From Clostridium sartagoforme (GTDB lineage: Bacteria; Bacillota; Clostridia; Clostridiales; Clostridiaceae), in contig NZ_SRYR01000008.1 in NCBI RefSeq assembly GCF_004794105.1, positions 51,707 through 115,706 of the forward strand: a stretch of 64,000 nucleotides of DNA, given 5' to 3'. The position numbers and the translations under genes are program-made. Below are positions 27,715 through 38,387 of this stretch, piece by piece. Below the pieces are notes generated by a model. That model saw nothing but the letters and a program-made list of their open reading frames with translations, ran no database searches and had not been told where the DNA came from. Within the stretch, counting starts at the first letter, position 1. The number at the start of each line of letters is the position of its first letter.

Positions 27715-30540
27715 TTATCTTAACATCTTTTTAAGATATTGGCCTGTATAAGATTTCTTAACCTTCGTTATCTCTTCAGGTGTTCCAGTAGCAACTATTG
27801 TTCCTCCCTTATCCCCACCTTCTGGTCCTAAGTCTATTATATAATCAGCACATTTTATCATATCTAAGTTATGTTCAATTACTACTACTGTATTTCCTGC
27901 ATCAACTAATCTTTTTAGAATTTCTACTAATCTACTTACATCGTCAATATGAAGTCCTGTAGTTGGCTCATCTAATATATATAAAGTTTTTCCTGTACTT
28001 CTCTTTGAAAGTTCAAAAGCAAGCTTTATTCTTTGAGCTTCTCCTCCTGATAGTTGAGTTGATGGCTGACCTAGTCTTATATACCCTAGCCCCACGTCGT
28101 ATAGTGTTTCTAACTTATTTTTTATTCTTGGTAGATTTTCAAAAAACTTCAATCCTTCTTCAACAGTCATATTTAGGATATCATCTATTGTTTTTCCTTT
28201 ATACTTAACTTCTAAGGTTTCTCTATTGTATCTCTTTCCCTTACATACTTCACAAGGTACATAAACATCTGATAAGAATTGCATTTCTATTTTAATTATT
28301 CCATCACCTGTGCAAGCTTCACATCTTCCACCCTTAACATTAAAACTAAATCTTCCAGGTTTATATCCCCTCATTTTAGCTTCTTGTGTTGTTGAAAATA
28401 ATTCTCTTATAATATCAAATACACCTGTGTATGTAGCTGGGTTTGATCTTGGCGTTCTTCCTATTGGACTTTGATCTATATCTATTATCTTATCTATATT
28501 TTCATACCCTAAAATTTCTTTATGAGCTCCAACAGGATTTTTACTTCTATTTACAAGTTTATTTAATCCCTTATATAATATTTCATTAACTAAAGTACTT
28601 TTTCCTGAACCTGAAACTCCAGTTACAGTTGTTAAAGTTCCTAAAGGAATATCAATACTAACATTCTTTAGATTGTTTTCTTTTGCTCCTCTAACCTTTA
28701 TAAAGTTTCCATTACCTTTTCTTCTCTCAGTAGGAACCTCTATCTTCTTTTCTCCTAGTAGATATTGTCCTGTTATTGATCCTTTAGCATTCTTAATTTC
28801 ATCTAAAGTTCCCGCTGCAACTATTTCTCCACCATGTTCACCAGCTCTAGGTCCAATATCAACTATAAAATCTGCCTCTCTCATAGTATCTTCATCATGT
28901 TCAACAACTATTACTGTATTTCCCACATCTCTTAAATTTTTAAGAGTACCTATTAGCTTATCATTATCTCTTTGATGCAGTCCTATACTTGGTTCATCTA
29001 AGATATATAATACACCCATAAGAGCTGATCCTATTTGTGTTGCAAGTCTAATTCTTTGAGATTCTCCCCCTGATAGTGTACCTGAGTTTCTTGATAAGTT
29101 TAAATAATCTAGTCCTACATCTATTAAGAATTGTAGTCTGCTTTTTATTTCTTTAATTATTTGATCACTTATTATTTTATCTTTTTCAGAGAATTCTATT
29201 GATGAAATATATTCCAGCTCATCCTTTATAGATAACTTAGTAAATTCGTTAATATTTTTATCACCAACTCTAACCGCTAAAGCTTCTTTCTTAAGTCTTG
29301 CTCCCTTACACTTTGGACATGGATTATCGCTCATATATTGCTCAATTTCATTTTTTATATAATCAGAGTTAGTTTCTCTATATCTTCTTTTTAATGAATT
29401 AATTTCACCATCATATGCATAATGATATTGTGAAGTAACTCCTTCTTTTGTATAAGTAATATTTAGCTTTTTGCCATTAGTACCATATAAAATTAAATCT
29501 AAAGCCTTTCTACTAAGTTCTTTTACAGGTCTACTTAAGTCTATATCATACTCTTCACTTAATGCTTTTAATATAGCAAAAGTCCAAGAATCGTCCTTAA
29601 GTCTTCCCTCACCCCAAGTAGCAATAGCACCTTCTAATATACTTAAATCCTTATTAGGAATAACTAAGTTCTCATCTATCTCCATTAGAGTTCCTAACCC
29701 ATCACAGTTATCACACTTACCAAATGGTGAGTTAAAGGAGAATAATCTTGGAGCAAGTTCATCTATACTCATTCCACACTGATGACAAGCAAATTTTTCG
29801 CTATATAGTATATCTTCACCATCAATAATATTCATTACTACTAATCCATCTGCTAGCTTTAAAGCAGTTTCAATTGAGTCTGATAATCTTCCTTCAATAC
29901 CATCCTTAATTACTATTCTATCCACAACAGCTTCTATATTATGCTTAATATTTTTCTCTAATTTAACTTCTTCTTCAGTTAATTCATAAATAGAACCATC
30001 TATTCTTGCTCTTACAAATCCACTTCTTTTTATGCTATCAATAACTTTTTCATGAGTTCCCTTTTTACCCCTAATTACTGGTGCTAACACTTGAAGTTTA
30101 GTTCTATCCCCAAGAGCCATAACACTATCCACAATTTGATCCACAGTTTGTTGTTCTATTGGAATTTTGCATTTAGGACAATAAGGCTTACCTACCTTTG
30201 CATATAATAATCTTAAGTAATCATATATTTCAGTAACTGTCCCTACTGTAGAACGTGGATTTTTACTAGTTGTTTTTTGATCTATAGATATAGCTGGTGA
30301 AAGTCCTTCTATATACTCTACATCTGGCTTATCCATTTGACCTAAAAACTGTCTTGCATAAGATGAAAGAGACTCTACATATCTTCTTTGCCCTTCTGCA
30401 TACAGGGTATCAAATGCTAATGATGACTTTCCTGAACCAGATAGTCCAGTAAATACTACTAACTTATCTCTAGGTATTTCTAAAGAAACATTTTTTAAAT
30501 TATGTACCTTAGCACCCTTTATTATAATTTTATCTTTCAT
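27715..30540 (-). CDS. uvrA: excinuclease ABC subunit A
   Basis: 941 aa, standard length. There are two ABC ATPase modules, with Walker [13 protein letters not shown] near the N-terminus and [13 protein letters not shown] in the middle. The ABC signatures are [12 protein letters not shown] and [12 protein letters not shown]. Zinc-finger cysteines occur in [27 protein letters not shown] and CEACTGDG...CEVCKGKRY. It recognises bulky DNA lesions and loads UvrB. A perfect LexA box (30573-30585) in its leader shows SOS control. Unlike many Firmicutes, uvrB is not adjacent; an ECF sigma pair and a radical SAM gene lie between. GAGGT precedes the ATG. Confidence 0.98.
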   Translation of the reverse strand: MKDKIIIKGAKVHNLKNVSLEIPRDKLVVFTGLSGSGKSSLAFDTLYAEGQRRYVESLSSYARQFLGQMDKPDVEYIEGLSPAISIDQKTTSKNPRSTVGTVTEIYDYLRLLYAKVGKPYCPKCKIPIEQQTVDQIVDSVMALGDRTKLQVLAPVIRGKKGTHEKVIDSIKRSGFVRARIDGSIYELTEEEVKLEKNIKHNIEAVVDRIVIKDGIEGRLSDSIETALKLADGLVVMNIIDGEDILYSEKFACHQCGMSIDELAPRLFSFNSPFGKCDNCDGLGTLMEIDENLVIPNKDLSILEGAIATWGEGRLKDDSWTFAILKALSEEYDIDLSRPVKELSRKALDLILYGTNGKKLNITYTKEGVTSQYHYAYDGEINSLKRRYRETNSDYIKNEIEQYMSDNPCPKCKGARLKKEALAVRVGDKNINEFTKLSIKDELEYISSIEFSEKDKIISDQIIKEIKSRLQFLIDVGLDYLNLSRNSGTLSGGESQRIRLATQIGSALMGVLYILDEPSIGLHQRDNDKLIGTLKNLRDVGNTVIVVEHDEDTMREADFIVDIGPRAGEHGGEIVAAGTLDEIKNAKGSITGQYLLGEKKIEVPTERRKGNGNFIKVRGAKENNLKNVSIDIPLGTLTTVTGVSGSGKSTLVNEILYKGLNKLVNRSKNPVGAHKEILGYENIDKIIDIDQSPIGRTPRSNPATYTGVFDIIRELFSTTQEAKMRGYKPGRFSFNVKGGRCEACTGDGIIKIEMQFLSDVYVPCEVCKGKRYNRETLEVKYKGKTIDDILNMTVEEGLKFFENLPRIKNKLETLYDVGLGYIRLGQPSTQLSGGEAQRIKLAFELSKRSTGKTLYILDEPTTGLHIDDVSRLVEILKRLVDAGNTVVVIEHNLDMIKCADYIIDLGPEGGDKGGTIVATGTPEEITKVKKSYTGQYLKKMLR

Positions 30541-30572
30541 TTCTAATACCTCTTCTACTCTTACTTATTCTT

Positions 30573-30585
30573 CGAACAAGCGTTC
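30573..30585. promoter_or_regulatory. LexA (DinR) box of uvrA
   Basis: CGAACAAGCGTTC fits the Gram-positive SOS operator CGAAC-N4-GTTC exactly, 33 bases upstream of the uvrA ATG. No comparable site was found before uvrB or uvrC. Confidence 0.85.
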
Positions 30586-30642
30586 TTTATTCTATTCTAA
30601 ATTTTATTATATTTATTGTCAATTATATATTAAAGTATTTAC

Positions 30643-30688
30643 TAAAAAGGAGTGTAATAAACCTTCCTTAGACTTATTACACCCTTTA
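30643..30688 (-). terminator. terminator after the anti-sigma gene
   Basis: Stem AAAGGGTGTAATAA / TTATTACACTCCTTT with a 13-base loop and TTTTTAG tail on the minus strand; it ends the sigma/anti-sigma transcript and insulates uvrA. Confidence 0.85.
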
Positions 30689-30694
30689 ATAATT

Positions 30695-31933
30695 TTATTC
30701 ATTAATTTTAAATTCAAATCCAGCAATTTTATCCTTCGCTATGAAGTCTATATCTATTTCTATTATACCATCACCTTCATCAACTATATCAAAACTAGTA
30801 ATTACTTCATTTATTTTATATAAGTTTTGACTAACTTCCTTAAAATCAGCAGATTTCCCATTAAACTTATATTCTTTTGATTCACTTTCAAATTCTATAT
30901 CTTCAACATTTTCAGTTTTTAATTTTAATATATTATTTTCATAACTTTCAAAAGTAGTATTATATTCATTATCTTGAACTAGTTTATTATTTAAGTCTAC
31001 TATTAATTTTTTACCATATCTTTTATCATAAAAAATACCATCACATTTAAATATAATATTGTTATCTTTAACTTCTCCTTCGAATTCTATATTGTCATTT
31101 CCAAAGCTATCTATATTTAAATATGAAGATGAAATTTTATACTTCTTTCCTTTACTATCCATTAATACTGGATTTTCAAATTTAACAAAATCATATTCTT
31201 CACTATTTAAAGTAAAGCTTAAGCTAGTTCTTGTCTTAGAAGAATTTATGCTTTTTATTTCAATATCTCCAACTTCTGTTTTAATTATATTATTACTAAT
31301 AGCAATATCATTTTTACCTTTTTCAAATTTTTCTTCTAATTTTATTGGCACCTTAAAAATTGCTAGATTTTCAGATTTATCCTTATTATAAATATTAAAT
31401 ATCATTAAAAATTCTTGCTCAAATTTTTCAAAATTGCATTGAATATAGTTTCCACTTTTACCATAAGCTTCTGTACTGTAAGTATGAAATGCCCTTATTT
31501 TATCTTTCTCATTCATGTTGATTAAATCTACTTCTACATTATATCCCTCTTCTATTTCATATTCTATCCATATAGTTTTATAATCACCAACTACATTGCT
31601 TACCTTTAATCTAATTCCATTTATCTCATTTTCATATCTTATATTTTGAACTAAATCTGCTTCTACTGCATTACTAAATCCCTTATCTATAGTTAAAAGT
31701 TCAGCTAACTTCCCTATTATAGGTAGGCTTTGAGCTACTATTGAAAATTCAGGAATCAAATTTAAAACAAGAAAAACAGATATAAATGATGCTGCAACTA
31801 TTTTAACTATTAATCCTATTTTATTATTTTTTTTCTTGCCTTCATGAATAGACTTACTAACTAAGAAATCTAAGTCTTCTGGAATCTCAATATCTTTATA
31901 AGCTATTTTTTCTTTTTCAAATATATCCTTCAT
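30695..31933 (-). CDS. DUF4179-type anti-sigma factor
   Basis: 412 aa. A cytoplasmic N-terminal segment (about 1-40) is followed by a single membrane helix ([22 protein letters not shown], about 42-63). The large predicted extracytoplasmic beta-rich region starts with a DUF4179-like part (about 65-180). Proteins of this kind are encoded directly after ECF sigma factors and hold them at the membrane until an envelope signal arrives. It starts 2 bases after the sigma gene. The signal is not known. The ribosome site AGGAGG lies inside the end of the sigma gene, so translation is likely coupled. Confidence 0.8.
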   Translation of the reverse strand: MKDIFEKEKIAYKDIEIPEDLDFLVSKSIHEGKKKNNKIGLIVKIVAASFISVFLVLNLIPEFSIVAQSLPIIGKLAELLTIDKGFSNAVEADLVQNIRYENEINGIRLKVSNVVGDYKTIWIEYEIEEGYNVEVDLINMNEKDKIRAFHTYSTEAYGKSGNYIQCNFEKFEQEFLMIFNIYNKDKSENLAIFKVPIKLEEKFEKGKNDIAISNNIIKTEVGDIEIKSINSSKTRTSLSFTLNSEEYDFVKFENPVLMDSKGKKYKISSSYLNIDSFGNDNIEFEGEVKDNNIIFKCDGIFYDKRYGKKLIVDLNNKLVQDNEYNTTFESYENNILKLKTENVEDIEFESESKEYKFNGKSADFKEVSQNLYKINEVITSFDIVDEGDGIIEIDIDFIAKDKIAGFEFKINE

Positions 31934-31935
31934 AC

Positions 31936-32418
31936 CTATTCCTCCTGAAATTCTTTTCTTAGTAACTTTAAGGCTTTATGAATTTTATTTTTTACTTGAG
32001 ATTCCTTTAAATTTAATATTTCTGATATTTCTCTTATTTTGTAACCATGAAAATACTTTAGTATAATTATTAATCTAAGTTCTTCATTTAAATTTTCAAT
32101 TAATAAATTGAAACCATCCCCTTGAACTTTAGATTTATTAATTAAAACTTCCATATCTTTATCTTCTACCAATACAGTTCTAGAATTTTTTCTAATATAA
32201 TCTATAGCGGTATTTATCATAAGTCTTATAAACCAACTATCAATATTATCTAAGTCTTTTATATTACCAAGCTTATTGTATGCTTTCACTATACTTTCAT
32301 GTATTACATCCATAGCATCATCTTTATTTTTTAAATAAACATAGGCTATCTTAAATAATTTTTCCTTATTATCCCCAATGTACGCTTCAAAAATCTTTTC
32401 CCTAGGTCTTTTAAACAC
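31936..32418 (-). CDS. ECF-type RNA polymerase sigma factor
   Basis: About 160 aa. Region 2 has LFKIAYVYLKNKDDAMDVIHESIVKAYNKL and SWFIRLMINTAIDYIRK. Region 4 has LRLIIILKYFHGYKIREISEILNLKESQVKNKIHKALKLLR. The longest frame starts at GTG 32436, but GGGGGAG lies 4 bases before the GTG at 32418, which is preferred. An ECF-type promoter (TTAAAC-N17-CGTCTA, 32463-32491) sits just upstream, indicating positive autoregulation. It is paired with its DUF4179 anti-sigma factor. The regulon is unknown; an envelope-stress role like Bacillus SigV/SigW is inference. Confidence 0.9.
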   Translation of the reverse strand: MFKRPREKIFEAYIGDNKEKLFKIAYVYLKNKDDAMDVIHESIVKAYNKLGNIKDLDNIDSWFIRLMINTAIDYIRKNSRTVLVEDKDMEVLINKSKVQGDGFNLLIENLNEELRLIIILKYFHGYKIREISEILNLKESQVKNKIHKALKLLRKEFQEE

Positions 32419-32462
32419 CCCGTCTCCCCCAATCACAAGCCTAATTTACTATCTATATCTTA

Positions 32463-32491
32463 TAGACGAATAAGAAAGTACTTTTGTTTAA
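32463..32491 (-). promoter_or_regulatory. ECF-type autoregulatory promoter
   Basis: Minus-strand TTAAAC (32486-32491), 17-base spacer, CGTCTA (32463-32468). It resembles Bacillus extracytoplasmic-function promoters (TGAAAC-N16/17-CGTCTA) and lies about 45 bases upstream of the sigma gene. Confidence 0.65.
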
Positions 32492-32492
32492 A

Positions 32493-32529
32493 TTAAATAT
32501 AAAAAAATTAGGCTGCCTTGGCAACCTAA
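32493..32529 (-). terminator. terminator of the radical SAM gene
   Basis: Stem TTAGGTTGCC / GGCAGCCTAA, 2-base loop, followed by TTTTTTT. Its 5' arm includes the TAG stop codon. Confidence 0.85.
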
Positions 32530-33422
32530 ACTCCTTCAAAATTAAATAAGGGAATAAAACTTTCCTTATCCGTTCCTTCTTCCTGTATAAATCCATTTTC
32601 CACCCCTATACTTACTGCATAGTCTATAAGAGCTTCATAATGTTTTTGATTTAATGGTTTATTTAATTCTGGATAAATCTTAACATGCTCAAGAGGTGTG
32701 TACTGATTCATTATACTTATATAAACTTTATTTCCATATGTACTATGAATATAGTCTATTATTTTCTTTGAATCAAATAGCAAACCTGGTAACATAAGAT
32801 GTCTTATTATTACCCCCTTTTGTATTATTCCATTATTATCAAATTTAACTTCTCCAACTTGATTTACCATTTCATCAATAGCTTCTTTTGCATATAAGAA
32901 ATAATCTCTTGCTTTAGAATATTTCATTGAATACTTAGTATCAAAATACTTCATATCCGGTAAGTAAACATCTATATAACCTTTTAACAGTTTAATAGTC
33001 TCCACCTTTTCATAACCACTACTATTATAAATTATAGGTAACTTTAATCCCTTTTCTTTTGCTATTTTTAACGCTTCAATAATTTGAGGAACATAATGGG
33101 TAGGAGTAACTAAATTTATATTTAAAGCTCCTTTTTCTTGTAATTCTAAGAAAATTTCTGCTAATCTCTCTATAGTAATTTCTTTTCCATAGGAACATTG
33201 ACTTATATTGTAGTTTTGACAAAAAACACATTTTAAAGTACAGTAAGAAAAAAATACTGTACCAGAGCCAATACTACCTGATATACAAGGTTCTTCCCAA
33301 TAATGAAGGGCAGCTCTTGCCACCCTTATACTCTTTCCAGCCCCACAATATCCAACTTTGTCTTTTAATCTACTTACGCCACAATTCCTTGGGCATAACT
33401 TACAACTTTCTAACAATTCCAA
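32526..33422 (-). CDS. radical SAM protein, PflA-like (COG1313 type)
   Basis: 298 aa. An N-terminal Cys set CKLCPRNCGV precedes the radical SAM motif SYCTLKCVFCQNY (CxxxCxxC) that binds the 4Fe-4S cluster. Then come NLVTPTHYVPQI and YNSSGYE and a TIM-barrel core with VDVYLPDMKY-like strands. It resembles glycyl-radical-enzyme activases but no glycyl radical enzyme is nearby, so the substrate is unknown. The start is TTG at 33422 with GAGGTG 7 bases upstream. It lies between uvrB and the sigma factor, with its own terminator. Confidence 0.82.
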   Translation of the reverse strand: MELLESCKLCPRNCGVSRLKDKVGYCGAGKSIRVARAALHYWEEPCISGSIGSGTVFFSYCTLKCVFCQNYNISQCSYGKEITIERLAEIFLELQEKGALNINLVTPTHYVPQIIEALKIAKEKGLKLPIIYNSSGYEKVETIKLLKGYIDVYLPDMKYFDTKYSMKYSKARDYFLYAKEAIDEMVNQVGEVKFDNNGIIQKGVIIRHLMLPGLLFDSKKIIDYIHSTYGNKVYISIMNQYTPLEHVKIYPELNKPLNQKHYEALIDYAVSIGVENGFIQEEGTDKESFIPLFNFEGV

Positions 33423-33431
33423 TTATAAACA

Positions 33432-33560
33432 CCTCACTGATAATTAAGAATTAAAAATTAAAAATGAAGAATTATTGATGTAATTCTTACAAAATTACTA
33501 AAATGAATTACTTTTTTAACTCCCAAGGAGTTTTTTCCTCAATTTTTCATTCTTCACTTT
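33432..33560. repeat. AT-rich inverted repeat between uvrB and the radical SAM gene
   Basis: AAAAATTAAAAATGAAGAATT on one side and, inverted, TGAAGAATGAAAAATTGAGG on the other flank a small AACTCC/GGAGTT hairpin (33518-33532). It is the same word family as at 24361-24439 and 52745-52900. Confidence 0.5.
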
Positions 33561-33570
33561 TCACTATCCT

Positions 33571-35541
33571 CTAGGATTTAAGGTCATTAATTATATCACG
33601 AAGTTCTGCTGCTCTTTCAAACTGTAAGTTCTTAGCTGCATCCATCATTTCATCAGTATATTTCTTAATTAATTTCTTCTTATCTTTTGCTGATATCTTA
33701 GAATCAGGTGATTTTGCAGTATATTCACTTATTTCCTCTGCAACCTTAGTAGCCTCAATTACTTCTCTTACTTCTTTAATTATTGTTTGTGGTGTTATTC
33801 CATTATCTTCGTTATACTTAATCTGAATTTCTCTTCTTCTTTCAGTTTCCTTAATAGCTTTATCCATAGACTTAGTAATATTATCTGCATACATTATTAC
33901 TCTACTTTCTGAATTTCTAGCTGCTCTACCTATAGTTTGTATTAATGAAGTTTCAGAACGTAAGAATCCTTCCTTATCTGCATCTAATATAGCAACTAAT
34001 GCAACTTCTGGTATATCTAATCCTTCTCTAAGTAAGTTAATACCAACTAATACATCATATTCACCAAGTCTTAAATCTCTTATAGTCTTCATTCTTTCAA
34101 TGGTATCTATATCTGAATGCATATAAGTGGTTTTTATCCCTAAGTCTTTAAGATACTTAGTTAAGTCTTCTGCCATCCTCTTAGTTAATGTAGTAATTAA
34201 TGTTCTAAATCCCTTAGCAGTAGTCTTTTGAATTTCTCCATATAAATCATCAATTTGACCTTTAACTGGCCTAATTTCTATAACAGGATCTAATAATCCT
34301 GTTGGTCTAATTACTTGCTCTGCAATATTAGTTGAATGATCTAATTCATATTGGCTTGGAGTGGCACTTACAAAAACAATTTGATTTATCTTCTCCTCAA
34401 ACTCAGAAAACTTTAATGGCCTATTATCATAAGCACAAGGTAATCTAAAACCATAATCTACTAAAGTATTTTTTCTTGATCTATCTCCAGCATACATTGC
34501 CCTACATTGTGGCAGAGTAACGTGACTTTCATCTATAAACATTAAGAAGTCATCTGGGAAATAATCTATTAGCGTTTGTGGTGGAGTTCCTGGTGCTCTT
34601 CCATCTAATATTCTTGAGTAGTTTTCTATACCACTACAATATCCCATTTCTCTAATCATCTCTATATCAAAATTAGTTCTTTGCCTTAACCTTTGAGCCT
34701 CCAATAATTTTTCCTGACTATTAAGCTCTTTAAGCCTATCTTCAAGCTCATCTTCAATTTGACCTATAGCTTTTTCTAAAACTTCATAAGAAGTAGCAAA
34801 GTGAGAAGCCGGCGAAATAGCCACATGAGTTCTTTCTCCTAGAATATTTCCTGTTAAAACATCAAATTCTCTTATTCTTTCTATTTCATCTCCAAAGAAT
34901 TCTACTCTAATTCCCTTGTTAGAATATGAAGCTGGAATAATATCTAAAGAATCACCTCTAACTCTAAAGCTTCCTCTAGCGAAATCTATATCATTTCTTT
35001 CATATTGAATTTCTATTAACTTCTTTATTATTTCATCTCTATCTTTTATCATTCCAGGTCTTAAAGAAATAGTAAGTTTTTTATACTCTTCTGGATTACC
35101 TAGGCCATATATACAAGATACTGACGCTACAATTATTACATCTCTTCTTTCAAGCAATGCTGATGTAGCAGAGTGCCTTAATTTATCTATTTCATCATTA
35201 ATTGCTGCATCTTTTTCTATAAAAGTATCAGTTTGAGGTACATATGCTTCTGGTTGATAGTAATCATAATATGAAACAAAGTATTCAACTATATTATTAG
35301 GGAAAAACTCTTTAAATTCTGAACAAAGCTGAGCTGCCAATGTTTTATTATGTGCCAATATTAAAGTTGGCTTCTGAACCCTTTCTATAATATTAGCCAT
35401 GGTATAAGTTTTTCCTGATCCAGTTACTCCTAAAAGGGTTTGACCTCTCTCTCCATTTTCAATAGAGTTTACTAAACTATCTATTGCCTGTGGTTGATCT
35501 CCTGTTGGTTTAAATTTTGATACTATTTTAAATTCAGGCAT
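33571..35541 (-). CDS. uvrB: excinuclease ABC subunit B
   Basis: 656 aa. Helicase motifs: Walker [14 protein letters not shown], the beta-hairpin ([19 protein letters not shown]), DESH box [11 protein letters not shown], and motif [13 protein letters not shown]. The C-terminal UVR motif ([17 protein letters not shown]) binds UvrC. It verifies lesions and forms the pre-incision complex. GGAGGG precedes the ATG. No LexA box is visible in its 190-base leader, although GAAAGTAAGTTC at 35640-35651, within the minJ terminator, matches a LexA box in seven of eight positions. Confidence 0.98.
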   Translation of the reverse strand: MPEFKIVSKFKPTGDQPQAIDSLVNSIENGERGQTLLGVTGSGKTYTMANIIERVQKPTLILAHNKTLAAQLCSEFKEFFPNNIVEYFVSYYDYYQPEAYVPQTDTFIEKDAAINDEIDKLRHSATSALLERRDVIIVASVSCIYGLGNPEEYKKLTISLRPGMIKDRDEIIKKLIEIQYERNDIDFARGSFRVRGDSLDIIPASYSNKGIRVEFFGDEIERIREFDVLTGNILGERTHVAISPASHFATSYEVLEKAIGQIEDELEDRLKELNSQEKLLEAQRLRQRTNFDIEMIREMGYCSGIENYSRILDGRAPGTPPQTLIDYFPDDFLMFIDESHVTLPQCRAMYAGDRSRKNTLVDYGFRLPCAYDNRPLKFSEFEEKINQIVFVSATPSQYELDHSTNIAEQVIRPTGLLDPVIEIRPVKGQIDDLYGEIQKTTAKGFRTLITTLTKRMAEDLTKYLKDLGIKTTYMHSDIDTIERMKTIRDLRLGEYDVLVGINLLREGLDIPEVALVAILDADKEGFLRSETSLIQTIGRAARNSESRVIMYADNITKSMDKAIKETERRREIQIKYNEDNGITPQTIIKEVREVIEATKVAEEISEYTAKSPDSKISAKDKKKLIKKYTDEMMDAAKNLQFERAAELRDIINDLKS

Positions 35542-35626
35542 CGTATCCCTCCTTCTCTACCTATATTTTTATTCTACACCTTTTTCCTAAACCTATAACT
35601 TATGATGAAAATTATATCAAATTGGT

Positions 35627-35667
35627 AAAAAAAAGTACAGAAAGTAAGTTCCCCTTCTGCACTAAAT
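35627..35667 (-). terminator. terminator of the ftsEX-ctpB-minJ transcript
   Basis: Stem AGTGCAGAA / TTCTGTACT (one G-U) followed on the minus strand by TTTTTTTT; about 70 bases after the minJ stop. Confidence 0.8.
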
Positions 35668-35733
35668 ATCTTAAATATTCTTCAAACTAAATTTAACTTA
35701 ATAAAATGTAAAAAAATCATTACAACTTATATA

Positions 35734-37002
35734 CTATCTTTTTCTTTTCATTTCCTCTAAGACCTTTTTAAAGTCATCATTTTCTACACTTAAAGCACTT
35801 TTTACATCAACCATTCTAGGAACTACAAGCATTCCTACTTTTTTATCTATTGGCTTAACTCTTAAATCGACTATTTCCCCGGAAATTTTCTTTATTTTAA
35901 AAGTAATTTCGTGAAAACTTTCTCTAACAGCCGTAAATATTTCAACCTCTGACATAGCTTTACTTTTATTGACTTCAATAATCTTGTCGCCTCTTCTTAT
36001 TCCTGATAGGAATGCTGGTGAATTTGGAGCAACTTCAAGTACAGATACTCCTTCATCATCAGTTACATATAAGTACTCGCCACTATTTTCGCTTTTATTC
36101 TGTATTTTAATCATCAGCTCATGACCTAAAGGTGCAAATATAACTACGACAATTTGTCCAATTATTCCAAACTGAGCAACTTGTGCTATTGCAGTTAATA
36201 AAACACCATAAATTAAGATTCCAATACCAGAGTATAATGGCTTTTTATTTTTCCCCTTAGTAAAAGATACAGAATTATAGCTTACAACTCCATACAAGGG
36301 TATACTTGCAATCACTGCAGTGCTTAACATTAGTAATGTATCAGCTCTATTTATTAAAGGCCACCAATCAGGTGTTGAAATAGAAGATGTCATAGCACTA
36401 GATACATTGCTAGACATTGCAATAAAAATTGCTACTGGTAAAGCCCAATATCTACTATAGGCAAAACCACCTATTATCTTATTATTCTTATTTGAAAATA
36501 CAGGTATAGCACCTCTACCTCCATCTATCATAACAAGAATACCTTCTACCACATGCATTAATCCAACAAATGTCATAAGTGAAAGTATATTAACATTTAT
36601 AAGTGATTCAGTATTAGTTGCCCCTGCTACTATGCCTGAAATAATTCCTATGGCACCAAGAGCAGCTCCTGAATAAGAAAAGCAAATAAATCTTTTCTTA
36701 ACAAAAAGAAGTAAAATAGAAATCATAAACATTATTACTATTCCTGAATTTTCATTAAATACTATTCCTAAAGTACTTAACATTAGGCTAATTATAATGC
36801 CGCCCATAATCCCTAAAAATATCTGTGATAATGTTAACTCTAAAGGGGAGTTAATATTCTCCCCAATAGTCATTTTTTGAATTATTGCTATTCTTTTGTT
36901 TTTTAAATAAAACATTACACCTAAAACTATTAACATAATTACATGCATTGGCTCTACTATTGCATATGCTACAGTTCTTAATGTGTATAGTATTAAGTCC
37001 AT
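35734..37002 (-). CDS. minJ: MinJ-like polytopic PDZ-domain protein
   Basis: 422 aa. Six to eight hydrophobic helices fill the first 290 residues. They are followed by a PDZ domain (about 315-395) with VLEVAPNSPAFLSGIRRGDKIIEVN. In Bacillus the order ftsE-ftsX-ctpB-minJ (yvjD) is the same, and MinJ there bridges DivIVA and MinD to control division-site choice. The orthology is inferred from synteny and architecture, as sequence conservation of MinJ is low. It starts 11 bases after ctpB, with AGGAGG upstream. Confidence 0.75.
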   Translation of the reverse strand: MDLILYTLRTVAYAIVEPMHVIMLIVLGVMFYLKNKRIAIIQKMTIGENINSPLELTLSQIFLGIMGGIIISLMLSTLGIVFNENSGIVIMFMISILLLFVKKRFICFSYSGAALGAIGIISGIVAGATNTESLINVNILSLMTFVGLMHVVEGILVMIDGGRGAIPVFSNKNNKIIGGFAYSRYWALPVAIFIAMSSNVSSAMTSSISTPDWWPLINRADTLLMLSTAVIASIPLYGVVSYNSVSFTKGKNKKPLYSGIGILIYGVLLTAIAQVAQFGIIGQIVVVIFAPLGHELMIKIQNKSENSGEYLYVTDDEGVSVLEVAPNSPAFLSGIRRGDKIIEVNKSKAMSEVEIFTAVRESFHEITFKIKKISGEIVDLRVKPIDKKVGMLVVPRMVDVKSALSVENDDFKKVLEEMKRKR

Positions 37003-37013
37003 CTATGAGCCTC

Positions 37014-38267
37014 CTACTTTAACTTTTCCTTAATAACTTCTATACTCTTTATTAATTGAGTATCTAAACTCTTATCATATTCTTTATTTAAGGTTTCTTC
37101 TGGAATAGTTACTTCTATATCTGGTGTAATACCTATCTTGTGTATATTTTCTCCATTAGGAGTATAATACTTAGAAGTTGTAACTTTTAATCCACCTTTA
37201 TCATCTTTTAAGTTGATTAATTGTTGTACAACACCCTTACCAAAACTCTTAGTTCCAATTATTGTTGCAAGCTCATAATCTCTTAAAGCTCCTGTAAGAA
37301 CTTCAGATGCTGAAGCACTACCTCCATCAATTAATACTACAAGTGGTAATCCTTGAGCATCACCACCTACTGACTTATACTCTTGCTTTTTATCATACTT
37401 ATCTATTGTATAAGTTACAACCTTGCCCTTAGGTACAAACTCCGATGCAATGCCAATAGCTTCTGATAAAGAACCACCTGGGTTTCCTCTTAAATCTAAA
37501 ATTAAACCCTTCATTCCTTCACCCTTAAGTTGAAGAATTTTCTCTTTAACTTGTTTAGCACTATCTTCATCAAAGGATGATAATCTTATATATCCTACAT
37601 TATCTTCAAGGATTTCGCCCTTTACAATAGTTGTCTTTATCTCTTCACGAGGAATTGTAACATCTAAAACCTCTTCACCTCTTGATATAGTTAAATCAAC
37701 AGATGTCCCAGCTTCTCCTTTTATCTTAGAAACTGTATTTTCGAGTTTAGGCTCTGCCATTTCTTCTCCATTTACCTTTAAGATTACATCTCCAGATTTC
37801 AAGCCAACCCTTTCAGCTGGAGAACCCTCTATAGGGGCAATAACAGTAACTTTCTCATCTTTAATACCAACCTGAATTCCAATACCAACAAAATGTCCTG
37901 AAATTTGTTCAACAAAAGATGAGTATTCCTTATCGTTCATAAACAGAGTGTATGGATCATTTAATGAATCTGTCATTCCTTTTATAGCTGCTTCCAAGAG
38001 AGCATTATCATCAATTTCTCCATTATATCTTAAAAGCAAATTCTCCCTTACTTCAAACAATAAATCATATTTTTTAACATCCTTAATTTCACTTACATCC
38101 TTAGCAACTGCTTCACTTACGTTTCTTAATCCTATACTTCCGATAGTAAATGCACTTCCTAAATAAAAGAAAACAATGTTAGATAATATGAATACACCTA
38201 CGATTATTACTATGCTAAGGCGCTTTTTTAGCACATTCTTTCCTGTTACTTTATTATTATTTTCCAT
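37014..38267 (-). CDS. ctpB: S41 carboxy-terminal processing protease CtpB-type
   Basis: 417 aa. A signal-anchor helix (about 17-38) leads to a PDZ domain (GIKDEKVTVIAPIEGSPAERVGLKSGDVILKVNG, about 130-200) and the S41 protease core. The core shows LRGNPGG, the nucleophile Ser in DGGSASASEVL and the general-base Lys in TKSFGKGVVQ. It is exported and acts outside the membrane. In Bacillus CtpB cleaves SpoIVFA to help activate sigma-K in sporulation. It lies 120 bases after ftsX, separated by a 28-base perfect palindrome, and 11 bases before minJ. Confidence 0.92.
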   Translation of the reverse strand: MENNNKVTGKNVLKKRLSIVIIVGVFILSNIVFFYLGSAFTIGSIGLRNVSEAVAKDVSEIKDVKKYDLLFEVRENLLLRYNGEIDDNALLEAAIKGMTDSLNDPYTLFMNDKEYSSFVEQISGHFVGIGIQVGIKDEKVTVIAPIEGSPAERVGLKSGDVILKVNGEEMAEPKLENTVSKIKGEAGTSVDLTISRGEEVLDVTIPREEIKTTIVKGEILEDNVGYIRLSSFDEDSAKQVKEKILQLKGEGMKGLILDLRGNPGGSLSEAIGIASEFVPKGKVVTYTIDKYDKKQEYKSVGGDAQGLPLVVLIDGGSASASEVLTGALRDYELATIIGTKSFGKGVVQQLINLKDDKGGLKVTTSKYYTPNGENIHKIGITPDIEVTIPEETLNKEYDKSLDTQLIKSIEVIKEKLK

Positions 38268-38325
38268 CTCAACTACCTCCTTTCATATAATCCATTAACT
38301 ATAAGTAAATTCCTCTTAATAATAT

Positions 38326-38353
38326 TTTAAGTGGAGAAATTTCTCCACTTAAA
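38326..38353. terminator. 28-base perfect palindrome between ftsX and ctpB
   Basis: TTTAAGTGGAGAAA and its exact complement with no loop bases, in the 120-base ftsX-ctpB gap. The following sequence on the minus strand (ATATTATTAAG) is only moderately U-rich, so partial termination, RNA processing or a protein site are all possible. Confidence 0.5.
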
Positions 38354-38387
38354 GTATATAATCTATTTTCTCTTTTTATTAATAACT

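Noticed and set aside
28673..28975. 100-codon plus-strand frame within uvrA
   Set aside because: Antisense to conserved uvrA sequence; no start signal or recognisable domain. The same holds for the plus frames at 29471, 31059 and 59132.
33518..33532. uvrB terminator
   Set aside because: The AACTCC/GGAGTT stem has its T-run on the plus-strand side only; in the minus direction it is followed by A residues, so it is not a good uvrB terminator.
35640..35651. LexA box upstream of uvrB (GAAAGTAAGTTC)
   Set aside because: One mismatch in a core position, and it lies inside the minJ terminator about 100 bases upstream of the start, so chance is more likely.
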